A stretch of DNA of 64,000 nt from Pleurotus djamor (lineage: Eukaryota; Basidiomycota; Agaricomycetes; Agaricales; Pleurotaceae). Positions 24,105 to 34,325 of this stretch are shown one piece after another. The notes beneath the pieces are model-generated. The model worked only from the letters and a program-made list of their open reading frames with translations. It was not told the origin of the DNA and ran no database searches. The position numbers and the translations under genes are program-made. The number at the start of each line of letters is the position of its first letter. Position 1 is the first letter of the stretch. The DNA lies in NCBI GenBank assembly GCA_029747585.1, contig JAPEVF010000116.1:1-64000 (forward strand). Direction: 5' to 3'.

Positions 24105-25223
24105 TCACGTTCCCTTGGCTTTGCCCTTCCCCTTCGGGTCAGACTTCGGTGCCTCTGGGGTATCATCATTGGCTTCCTGCTCGTCATCACCACCAGAGCC
24201 CGCCTCTTCAGCTTCTTCGGTGGCAGGACGCCGCGCATCCGTCTCGGTAGAGCTTGACGAACTGGCCTGTTGAATTTGGGCAGCCCTCGCTGCGGCGTTG
24301 ATTTGGGCAATACGGGTTCCCTTCATCATGACTATTTCCTTCAGCCAACCGTTCTCCCGACGTAGATCTGCGGCCTCCTTCTCCAACTCTTCAGCCCGAC
24401 CAGTCAGGTCAGATACAGAACGCTCAAGGTTGAGCGTCCGTTGCTTCTTCTTTATCCTGAAACGCGCTAAACAGGGTCGATGAGCCATATACAATGATTG
24501 GCAACGACGAAAATATACTTACCAGATGCCGCTGTATTTCTGCGGCGTTTATCTTCGGCTACTGCGGTTCGATCGAGTTCTGTATCCGTCTGGGCGACNG
24601 GGGGACTCAGGAGCAGAGGAAGGGGGTAACGGGGGCAGCTGAGGGGCAGGTGGTGGAACGCTCTGACTGGTGCTTGCTTCGGGGAACGGAGGAAGGGTGG
24701 GTAGAGGAGGGAAATGCGATTGAAATGGAAGGGTAGGAAGACCGCCCTGATTAATGCTGCCGCTGGGGACGTTCGTTTGCTCGAACGGAGGGAAGCCTTG
24801 TGTATGAAGTGGGAATTGGTTCCAAGGGAAGTCTTGTGGAGGACCACCACCATAGGGATGGCTTTCCGGTAAAGGTGGGTCGATGTACGGACCAGGGAAA
24901 TGTTGCTGGCTCTGGAGAAACGAGAGACTTTGTGAAGCCCGTAATGCCTGCATCAAGGCGTCGTACTGATTTCCATGGCTCCCACTGGCTTGCTGGGCAG
25001 CGGCGGCGGCGAACTGGGCAAGTAGGGCAGCATCATTGACATCCGGCTTAGCTAAACTATTTAGCTTCGTTAAGATATTTAACCCGGCGTTGGAAGGACT
25101 CACTGCGTTCGCGCGCGAAGCTTGAGAATTGTTTGACACGGTCATTGATCGCGAGCGTGATCGCTGCCTGTCTCGAGCACGAGCATCATCACGAGGTGGA
25201 TTACCAGAAGAGTCGCGATCCAT
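24105..25223 (-). CDS. bZIP transcription factor, CYS3/MetR-like
   Basis: DNA-binding regulator with a basic region EDKRRRNTAASARFRIKKKQ, the pattern of Neurospora CYS-3 and Aspergillus MetR, which control sulfur assimilation; target genes here are inferred only. A leucine-zipper heptad series follows (LERSVSDLTGRAEELEKEAADL). The N-terminal half is Ser/Gln/Pro-rich with a proline-rich run before the basic region. The acidic tail ends in GKGKAKGT. One intron splits the basic region (about 24477-24534). The n at 24599 beside a G run adds one base and shifts the frame. The start is set at MDRDSSGN (25223), but the same frame stays open upstream to 25463, so an N-terminal extension beginning MLSLKSEP is possible. 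Confidence 0.85.
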
Positions 25224-26015
25224 GTCAAAGGAGAAAATTAGGCGTTCCCAGTAGTCTAATTCTGGTTGGCAGGCTTGGGGAGACTTGCTGAGGGAGTCTT
25301 CAGCAGGCTCACTTTTGAGTGAAAGCATTGAAGCCACCACGAGGAATTCGTGAGTCCAGTTGAGAGATAGCCATCGTACATTAAACGGCCTGACATACAG
25401 GACATTGTAGTATTCGCCATAGCCACATGAGATTGCGACAACCAGGGTGACGCATTTCACCATCTTCGATCATACGTAAATTGCCGATAGTTCTAACACC
25501 GCGACCTACCCAAATCGTCCTCCTGGACGAGTTCTTCGATTTATGGCGCGAAAATACCAAGCAGGCGTGTTGCTGGAAGTATTTCTGGCTTGTGTAGATG
25601 CCCCTGACCGAACTTCCTAACTGGCTACCCGCAAGTGACATGTATTCCGAATTGCTGAGTTCGGACGTTCGGGGTGTTCGTCTAAAACCGAACCGGCGGT
25701 TAGCTGCTAAAAGCTTCGTGAATTCGTACCCAGCGAGACAGGGTCCCATGATGCATCTTGCAACTTTATGTCGTGAAGTCGCGTCGAAGAATGGTACAAG
25801 GAGCTGCTTCGATGACTCAATGAAATAGGTATTGGAAAAAATATCAAAAATCAAAACAGATCTTGGTTCTGATTTAGGACGGAGATTAGCGCCAGATTGA
25901 CGCTCCGCGCACCGATTAGATTATCTCGCTGAGTCAGCATGACGCGTTCTGGAAGATACGCGTCGTCGCCCAATCGTCGCCACTTCCTTTCACAACTTCC
26001 ACCAACTCGATAGAA
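25224..26015. other. Divergent upstream region of bZIP and NPL4
   Basis: About 790 bp between divergent genes. A 157-codon minus-strand frame (25381-25854) shows no domain and is not called. Long leader sequence or upstream frames for the bZIP mRNA could lie here. Confidence 0.4.
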
Positions 26016-28270
26016 ATGGTAAGCCCCATCTGCTTGCTGATTCGGAATTCTCTGCTCAACTTTCAAAGCTAGTACGTGTTCGATCCAAGGATGGAAACTT
26101 CAGGTTCGATCTACAACCGAGCTCAGACATCTCAGAATTACTGTCTAAAGTATGCCATAATACGATCGTTCTCTGAACCTGGGCTGACCTGTCTTGAGTA
26201 GATTGTCGAAACTGCTGTGAATCCTGATATCTCTACTATCACCATATCAAATCAACCGCGAGGGAATGAGCAGCCTATCTCTTCGTTGCGAGGCAGGTCA
26301 CTCCGAGAAATCGGTCTCGCGTACGTACTGCCGTTGTTTTCGCGCTTTTATGCTCATAAAGTATCAGGCACGGAGATCTCGTGTTTGTGTTCTACAAAGA
26401 AGCGTCTGCACCCTCTTCATCGACGGCCGATCACGCCCCTTCAAGCAGTACGCAGGCGGCAGTCCCTGACACTACCACTAAAAGGATCTGGGAGACGGTT
26501 CAGGAAGATCCTGTCGACATTTACTGGCGGTCGAAGGATGGAAAGATTCCTCGAGGACGCGATGCTACCTTCTGCAAGCACGGCCCCAAGGGCATGTGTG
26601 ACTACTGCATGCCTCTTGAGCCATATGACGCGGCGTACCAGAAGGCGCAGTCAATCAAGCACCTATCGTACCACGCGTACCTCCGAAAGCTGACACCAAA
26701 GAACTCTTCCTCATTAACAGCAGACCTCCCACCACTCAGCCCGCTAGACTATCGAGTCAAGGTCCCTTGTCCGAGCGGCGGTCATATGCCCTGGCCAGCC
26801 GGTATATGTACATCGTGTCAACCTTCTGCTATCACTCTGCAGTCCCAGCCGTTCCGCATGGTCGATCACTTGGAAATTGCGTCGATGGAAGTTGTAGATC
26901 GGTTCTTGCAAGCTTGGCGTAAGACTGGACTCCAACGCTTTGGGTGGATGCTTGGACGATATGAACCATATGACAAGGTTCCAATGGGCGTCAAGGCTGT
27001 GGTTGAGGCTATCCACGAGCCCACGCAACAGGGAGAACTCGATGGCCTGAGTCTTGGTCTACCTTGGGAAGACGAACAGCGCATTCGGGAGCTAGCAGGC
27101 TCAGCAGAACCCCCACTGACAATCGTGGGCTATATATTCACCGACCTCACCCCTACGCCTGAGGACAAAACGAAGAATATATACAAACGGCACCCGAACT
27201 CATTCTACCTATCTTCGCTTGAAGCCATCTTCGCCGCCACACTACAGAGGCAGACCCCAACGCCGTCACGATCTTCACCTACAGGAAAATTCGAATCCCG
27301 TTTGGTGACAGCCGTTCTGACGGCGACGGAGGACGGTCAGGTTGATGTTGCTGCGTACCAGGTCTCGGAACAGGCATGTGCGATGGTTGAGGCCGATATG
27401 ATAGAAGCCAGTATCGATCCGGGAATTGTGCGCGTGAAGGAGGACGACAGGACACAAGGATCGGCGCGATACGTTCCAGACGTGTTCTTCACATACAAAA
27501 ATGAGTATGGCCTCGAGGTTAAGAAGAGCGCGAAACCTTGTTTCCCGGTCGAGTATCTCCTCTTGAACGTAAGTCCTTTTACATTGTCAAGTGTGATAAT
27601 CCTAACAGTTCCATATCTAGGTTACTCATGGTTTCCCTCAAAACCCATCGCCTGTCTTCAAATCCACGTCGTTCAGCATTGAGAACCGACAGGGTATCGA
27701 AGAGCAGCAGATAGAACAAGTCATGCGTACCCTACGAGATCTCGGTGCTCCAGACTTGCAGCCTGGATCCAAGGATAATAGCTACAAACGCGTTGAATTG
27801 GCTAAGTGGTTGAGTGACTGGCATTTGGTTGCTTTCTTGGGGACCACACAGCTGTTCTCGCCTGTAAGTCGGTTACGCGTAANAGACCTAACGATTTACT
27901 TACAACATGTTGATAGGATGACATGAAGACGCTCATTCGCGTTGCATCCTCTCCCACATTACTAGAAGACGTATCTGTCTTGGATCCCCTACTTGCGTCG
28001 GAGGGTTGGCAAACCTTCATGACAATCACCCGAGAAAGTGCCCGTAAGTTCATAGTCTTCNATCACACTACACACGCGTTACTCATTGCATCACACGACA
28101 TAGCCTCGCGGCCATCCCAGCCTCCATCACGAACTATCTCAGATAACGATGGCATTCCAGAAGAGCTTCTCAATGAACCTGCTCCATCTGGAATCAGGAT
28201 TTGTCCCCATTGTACGTTTGAGAATGACCATGGTGGGACCGACTGCGAAGTTTGCGGGCTACCTTTGTAA
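26016..28270 (+). CDS. NPL4: NPL4, Cdc48/p97 ubiquitin cofactor
   Basis: Partner of Ufd1 that recruits Cdc48 to ubiquitinated proteins for endoplasmic-reticulum-associated and nuclear degradation. Exon 1 codes only the ATG (26016-26018); after a 50-bp intron the ubiquitin-like domain starts LVRVRSKDGNFRF. A zinc-binding part (FCKHGPKGMCDYC) and CPSGGHMPWPAGICTSCQ match the Npl4 zinc fingers. The MPN-like domain has RFGWMLGRYEPYD and VKAVVEAIHEPTQQG. The C-terminus carries an NZF-type finger, ICPHCTFENDHGGTDCEVC, which yeast Npl4 lacks but animal Npl4 has. About six introns. Two n characters (27883, 28061) fall inside introns. Confidence 0.94.
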
Positions 28271-28358
28271 CAGTTGTAACAAAACATGCATGTATATCCT
28301 TGAACTCTATTACTACATGAAAGCTATTGCAAAACGGTGTGAGATGGGCCGAATCGTG

Positions 28359-29338
28359 CTATGATCCCTTGGGAAGTTTGACTTGGAATGTACCTGTAAC
28401 AACAGGCTTAGTTCGACCAAGATTAGACAAGGAAATCGCTTACACTGGGGAAGAGAGTTTATCTCTGGTACCACAGTTGCTTGATATCCAAGACGAAGTA
28501 GCGTGCCCTTGATGATTCCACCGGGTAAAGCGACATACTAAGATAGAACTTGAGCAGTAGCAACAGATCGACGGTCGAGTAGACGCACGATTTTCGACTT
28601 CTTTAAAGCATCGGCTCGTCCCTCCCAAGAAGAAAGCCGAGATATAGGTTTGAACAAGTTATCTTGTAGAACGTATACGCCCTATCGTGCCGAATAGTCA
28701 TATAGGATTCATAGTTGAAGCTCGGGTGTACGCACTCGATGATTTGTCCTGAGGTTATCTACCTGTTTATCCCAGTATGCGACCCATACGTCTTTGCATA
28801 TNAACTTGATAGCNTCAAGTGTTTCGGTGAATAGTGGCCTGTTCAAACATAATCTACGANCGAACGAGAAGGCGTCCAATANCAAGCATATTCAGATGCA
28901 CTGTCGGTTTGCGATTTCTTTCANAACATACCTCTCCGCGAAATTAGCCCCAACATGCGTNCCAATCGCCTCNANTCTCACTCTCACACTCTCCTCATCN
29001 TCATCCAACACCATCTTCGCAACCTTCGCATTCAAACTCGTCGTCGAATCCCTCGGTCCNTGACCTTGACTTTCGCGTGGTTTATCAGCTTTTGGNGGTG
29101 GNGCNGGNGGTGGTATCAATCCAGCTTCCACCATCTCCTTCTCCAGGGCTTTCCGCCGTTCTGTTGCAACGCGAGCGGAACGACGGAGGGTGGGTACGAG
29201 CTCGATGAGGAAGTAGTCCATTGCTGCTGCGTCCATTAGACGCGTCGGGGGATCTGAGAGTGTTGAGAGGGATATAACGGTGGAGGCGGAGGCATGAGCA
29301 GAGGTGGAAGCGATTTGAAGTGAAGATCGACTAGACAT
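28359..29338 (-). CDS. TRS33: TRAPP complex subunit Trs33/TRAPPC6
   Basis: Subunit of the TRAPP tethering complexes that activate Rab1/Ypt1 in vesicle traffic. It starts MSSRSSLQIASTSAH at 29338; AMDYFLIELVPTLRRS is the first conserved helix. An inserted Pro- and Lys-rich loop follows, then VGANFAERY. Later exons read RPLFTETLEAIKFICKDVW, YWDKQVDNLRTNH, GVYVLQDNLFKPISRLSS and PGGIIKGTLLRLGY, matching TRAPPC6 strand by strand. The end is CTFQVKLPKGS, with stop at 28359-28361. About five introns. Several n positions within exons here keep the frame, so they mark unread bases rather than extra ones. Confidence 0.92.
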
Positions 29339-29747
29339 GTTTCAGAACTCTTGAGTTACAGTGAGTTACAGTTGAATACAAGTCGTTTGAGTGGACTGCG
29401 AGTCGGTGAGGTCTAAGGGGGACAGGGGCNGGGTCGTCTCTCAAGTTCCCTCACAGAGTGTGGGGACCACGAGCGAGGCGCGAGTGCTTAGTTCATGCGA
29501 CAAACAACAGCAAGTTTAATTCAACAACACTCCTACGCGAGTCCTATAACCCAGAAGTGAGGAGACAAGAAGTGTTACACGTAGGTTCATGAAAGAGAGA
29601 AAGGAAAATCCCAACTAAAAATAAGAGTCGTAAAGTGATCTAGGATGGTCTGTCTTACGAGGCCTTCTAGTGTCTGTACCAATTGTACTAGAGTTCATTT
29701 GGAAGAGAGTACCTTCGTCTAGGCGTGCGTCCCCACCCGGGGGACGC
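29339..29747. other. Intergenic region between Trs33 and the Nudix gene
   Basis: About 410 bp holding the Trs33 upstream region and the 3' UTR of the Nudix gene. Nothing else is recognised. Confidence 0.4.
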
Positions 29748-31411
29748 TTAAAAGAAAACCCACCACACGGCGAAGACGAGAGCAGCAAGGATGCCCAAAG
29801 CTCGTGCGACGATGACGACCACTAGGGCTCGCCGAATGGCAGCGTAGTAGGTGCTCAATGCCGAGCCGGACCAGTTGATCCTGATTGCATAAACATCATT
29901 AGTCTGCGGTAAAAGGGACGACGACCAAATCGATATACCTTCGATCGTTCGTCCCACCAGATCGTACACTCTCCTCCCAGCCTCTGACGACCTCTCTGTA
30001 TCGTCTACCAAATATCCTACACAAACGAAGTCAACTTTAGCCGGCGTATAGTATAGGCGTCACTCACCATATCCAGAAGTTAACATCCGGGTATGAAAAC
30101 CTCGGGAAAACACTCGCTAAACTTGGCGCAACCATCTCCACACGTATGCCGTCTACGCCGGTTTCATAAGAATACGACGAGGGGAGTGAGATAGTGTGCG
30201 AGTACGACGCAGCCTTCTTCCCAACAGTAACATGACCATTTGAAAGCAGCGGCGACGAGTATCCATTGCCATTACCATTCTGCTGCAGATGTGTGGGGTA
30301 AGGCAGGATCATATAGGACATGAGATCCAGAACCATGCCAAGGGAGAGACCCCATAATTTGAGTTGTGGCTGAGATCGACGCGGAGAGATGATCCCTTTC
30401 TCAACGACATCGTGTGACGGGGATTTGCCGTTGCCGTTGCTGAAGCCATTAACTTCCGCAGTTCCGTTGAGGGTGCCTTTGGTGGACTCGCTGGGCTGGA
30501 TGATGACAGCGGGGAATTCCATACTCCCGACCAAGCAGCGCATCAGTATCCTGAGGAGGCTTGAGTGTTTGCTGGCGAGTCTTGACGCGGTATCCACTGT
30601 CACGGTGCTCCATTGTGGTGGAAACTCTTTGGACACCAAAGATTCAAGAGGGGTCCAGTGGAGGGTGGTGTTTGGTGCGGGATCAGGCACCGGAGAGACG
30701 GAAGAGATTTGGAGGAACACGAAAGGCGAGAGAATCATGAGGAGACGTTTACCAAGGGAGGTGGTGATCTCGCGGTCATCGAGTTGGCCTATGCAGGTGT
30801 AGTCCTTCTCTGCAAGGTCAATGCCGATCTCCTCCCAAGTCTGCCGCATGGCTATATGCGTATCGGGTTAGCACAGTTTGACAGTAGGATAGCTTGACAG
30901 GCGTACCGGTGTACAATCCACCTTCGTCGCCGTCCTCGGTCCTCCCGCCGGGGAACGCAACATGTTTCTCCCCCCTTGGAGAATGTCTGGCCCGCTCGTT
31001 GGTAGACTCGTTCACCACCGCATTCTCGCGTTCCAAAAACAAGATCTCTGGTCTTGCATTTGGATCGTTCACCCATTCCGACTGGAAAAATTCCGAGAGG
31101 GTTGGTTGTGGGGTTGGCTGAGGGATCGGAACATCCGCTGAGGGCACTATGCGGATGATGATAGCGACCGCAGCCCGGCGTGGTTCTAGCAAGGCATTTC
31201 ATGGGTGTTTTCTCCATATACGAGTTATGCGTAACTTACGAGTTGGTGGAGAAGCAATGATACGTGGTGGAGTTGAGCGTATTCTATGAAGAGCGCGGGA
31301 GACGAGCGGGATGATAGACGTGGGTTTCTCTGGGCAACGAAATTGTCATGAGCATCAGGGTCGCCATTTTCACAGAGGCAGCTCACCATGGGCGGACGAC
31401 GAGGAGGACAT
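29748..31411 (-). CDS. Nudix hydrolase with C-terminal membrane segment
   Basis: Predicted Nudix pyrophosphatase, related to the CoA/peroxisomal Pcd1-like group by layout, but the substrate is not determined. The start at 31411 is chosen because exon MSSSSSAH splices cleanly over 57 bp into the rest. Motifs: RRAAVAIIIRIVP, ILFLERE, VAFPGGRTEDGDEGG, and after a splice AMRQTWEEIGID. The Nudix box has one extra residue before the first Glu, and the usual REXXEE reads RQTWEE, so the first catalytic Glu is Gln. The C-terminal half is unusual: a low-complexity Gly/Asn region and a final hydrophobic helix (LGILAALVFAVWWVFF) that may anchor it. Confidence 0.78.
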
Positions 31412-31799
31412 GGCTGGAGAGGAGAAAGGGAGGGAGGGAGGAGGGGAGAGGGACTCGGTATATTTTGACTCTAAATTTACGCAGTCCAAAAGCGGCAGTC
31501 ATCAAAGTCCCCAGGGTTCTGGTGTCAGGGTCCCGACAATTCGTTGGGGAGAATCAAAGTCAGTTGACCAAACGCGTCCACCGAAAGCTGCAGCATTTCG
31601 TCACCGCGGCATCATCAGCAACATCATGACACTTTCTGTCATTCCGCAGTGCTTCCTCTCAGAGTCCAAGTTAGCTCAAAAAAGTTTGTGTATGGGGAAT
31701 GCGGGGAATTTGTCCACTTGCGTGCGATTTCATAAAGAAAAGATGGGATTGTGTCGTATCTGGGGACAGGAGGCACTATGTGATTGCAAATTGCGATAA
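31412..31799. other. Intergenic region between Nudix gene and UGO1
   Basis: About 390 bp between two minus-strand genes; Nudix promoter and UGO1 3' UTR presumably lie here. Nothing else is recognised. Confidence 0.4.
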
Positions 31800-33367
31800 T
31801 CAGAGTTCAGCCCAGCCCTCCACCTCCTCGCCTCCACTCAACAACGCCAACACACATACGATAGCGCCAGCACCGAGTCTCATGCCAAGTCCCCTGTACA
31901 GCTGGCCAACTCCCGTATGTCTGAGCCAACCAACTTCCTCCTCTTCCTCAGCAGGTTCCTTCGTATTCGCGTCCGCATTCGCATTGGCCTTGTCTCTCCG
32001 TCTATATCGTCGGACAGGCAGATCTGAACGCTCTTCTGTCAGGATGTGCCAGAAAGCATCGACGACACCGTTATAAGGCACTGGCCGCAACTCCACGCAA
32101 CCCTTGATAGGTTTGGCACTTCCGCGGGTTTGGACTTGTAGTCTCCTTCTTACTGTTTCGAATGGTAGGGTGATGATGAGACCGACGGAGCTGGCGGCTA
32201 ATTCCAGGACATTGAACGCGACGGGGTTCATTGAAGGTGAGATGCCTCTGGCTGAGGTTGACGAGATGACAAGTTGGGGAATGATGAGTGAGACGAGGGG
32301 ACGGAGAGTATTGTCCAGCAGCGTTGGGATAAGTAGATGAGGATGCAGATAGACTCCGCGCAGACCGCCTTCGTCTCGGAGTATCTGCGATAGAGCATCT
32401 AATGGTCCGTTGTATGATCGGTAGCGAGGTAAGAATGATTGGACAATCAGACGAGTGCGTATTAGATCGAGCGGTGATATTATAAAGCCTGTTATGACGT
32501 GTGAGGCCAGTGGTAGGAGGAGAGGCGGTGAATTGAACGAAGACGACGGTGTGTGGAATATTGAGAGAAGAATATTGTGGATTATGGGCTGCACGGTCGT
32601 TGAAATAACGTCCGAAACGCATGAAGTCAATAACCCTACAAAATGCATAACTTCAGTAAGACCTTTCAGTGCAGAAGTGGGTGAACAGACCCTTCCATAG
32701 AGCTAACCAGCCCTCGGCTCTAAATCTCCCGATACGTTTGATCATTTCCCAAACACCCTTCGCACTTCCGACCGGTATAACATATTCAGGACGGGTGCCT
32801 TCTTCCAGGATAGAATGTCGGATGATGTACCCCTGTTCGTCGGCAGGACGCAAAGGTGCGCGTCGAGCCGTCGACGGGTCAGCAAAGTAGGCATCATCAT
32901 CATGAGAGGAGTCGCTGAACTATCAAACAAACCCACAAAATCAGCACCATCCTAGTAAGGGCAAAAGACGCAGCCAAGAAACGCACCGCATCCTCGTCAT
33001 CAGGCACTTGCTCCCCTTCTTCATCCTCTTCTTCACCGACATTCCGCGGGACCCACTGAACCTGCAGCAGCAGCTTCCCCACCTCCCAAGGCATAGCAAT
33101 AGCCGAACTCGTATACTGCAGCACGGCTGAGGCGACTAACGATCTGAAAAGAAGGGAGACATCGACACCAGCGAATTCTTCTGACGAGGGGGACAAAGAG
33201 GGTGATAGGTCGAAAATGGAGTTGTGTGAAGGCCGAGTTGACCATTGGTAAGTTTGCGGTGTGGATACGTCGGGGAGTGTGGACGAGTTGGTTGGAGGAG
33301 GAGCGACTTGGAATGTCCATCCCGAGCCGGAACTTGGATCGCTGTAAGTATCCCGCAGTGAGGCCAT
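31800..33367 (-). CDS. UGO1: Mitochondrial fusion/carrier-like protein Ugo1
   Basis: Outer-membrane member of the mitochondrial carrier superfamily, needed with Fzo1 and Mgm1 for mitochondrial fusion; SLC25A46 is the animal counterpart. It starts MASLRDTYSDPSSGSG at 33367. An N-terminal Ser/Pro-rich stretch is followed by LLFRSLVASAVLQYTSSAIAMPWEVGKLLLQVQW, a degenerate carrier repeat. Later: GWLALWKG, then HVITGFIISPLDLIRTRLIVQ (carrier signature PLDLIRTRL) and ITLPFETVRRRLQVQ. An acidic insert with repeated Ala/Asn/Asp separates the last helices. Two introns. Identification rests on carrier motifs plus the N-terminal extension, so a related carrier is the alternative. Confidence 0.82.
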
Positions 33368-34325
33368 TAGTCCCAGTAAAAGAAGTGCACTAGGAGAGAG
33401 GCAATAGTTTAGTTAGAAAGGTAAGCAGAATGCCGCGAGGGATGCTACGGTGGGCTGCGTTCGCGTCGCCGGTTAGAATGACATTGGCTAGGCGCTTATT
33501 GTCAAAGTGAGCGCTTGTGTGAGGTTGGAAGTAAATCACAAGTCCCTCGGCATCCTCCATTTCTTGCGTGACTGCCACGCATCGCTAGCTGAGCTTGATG
33601 TCCGACAAATGCAAATATTACTACGGAAGCTTGCGCAGTTATTCATTGGGCCGAATGTAACCCGGGTGTCGGTCAAGTGTCGGTAGCAAAGCACAAAAAC
33701 ATCCTCGAGGCTCTGTGGAGGCTGTGTTATGGGCGACACAAATGGCTTGTATGGCATTTATGACTCTTCTAAAGCGACGAAAGAAAATTGGTCCGAGGAC
33801 GTGTGAGTCGCACAAGTTGAACAACCGTTGATATAACTTGTTGTTGTGAGTTCATCTATGTGTCATTATGTGGGCGCGCCCCGCCGATTGATAGCGGTTT
33901 GATGGTCGAAGAACATTGTGTTGCTACATATATTCTTGTTCCGTTATCACTCCAGAGAAATGGCTGCGGTGCGGCTGTGAGAGATGGACAACGCGCGGTG
34001 CCTTCTCTCCACTGACGTTTCTGTGGCATGATGCGTGACTTCTAGAACACGCAAATTTCCCTATTTAGGCAGGCGTCACAGTGACCAGGGACAGGAATTG
34101 CAAATGGGGGATAGAGTGACATCAGGACCAAGCCATTACTCGCCTCGGTACGCCATTCACCTGTAATTCGTTTGCCCTTCTCCTTCCTTCCTTCCTTCTG
34201 TGCGAACACCATCAACCAACCCACTCTCTTTTCCCCTCCTCCCGCACTTGCGTCCGCCAAAGCAAGAGTTCGGCGAAGACAAACCACAGTGTTACTTGTT
34301 CCTTAGTTTCGGGGGTCTTGGGCTT
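33368..34325. other. Divergent upstream region of UGO1 and tricalbin
   Basis: About 960 bp with no supportable gene. A short CTTC microsatellite (about 34180-34199) lies 130 bp upstream of the tricalbin ATG, within a pyrimidine-rich stretch common in fungal promoters. Confidence 0.45.

Noticed and set aside
25381..25854. 157-codon minus-strand frame between bZIP and NPL4
   Set aside because: No domain and low-complexity content; the region is a divergent promoter.
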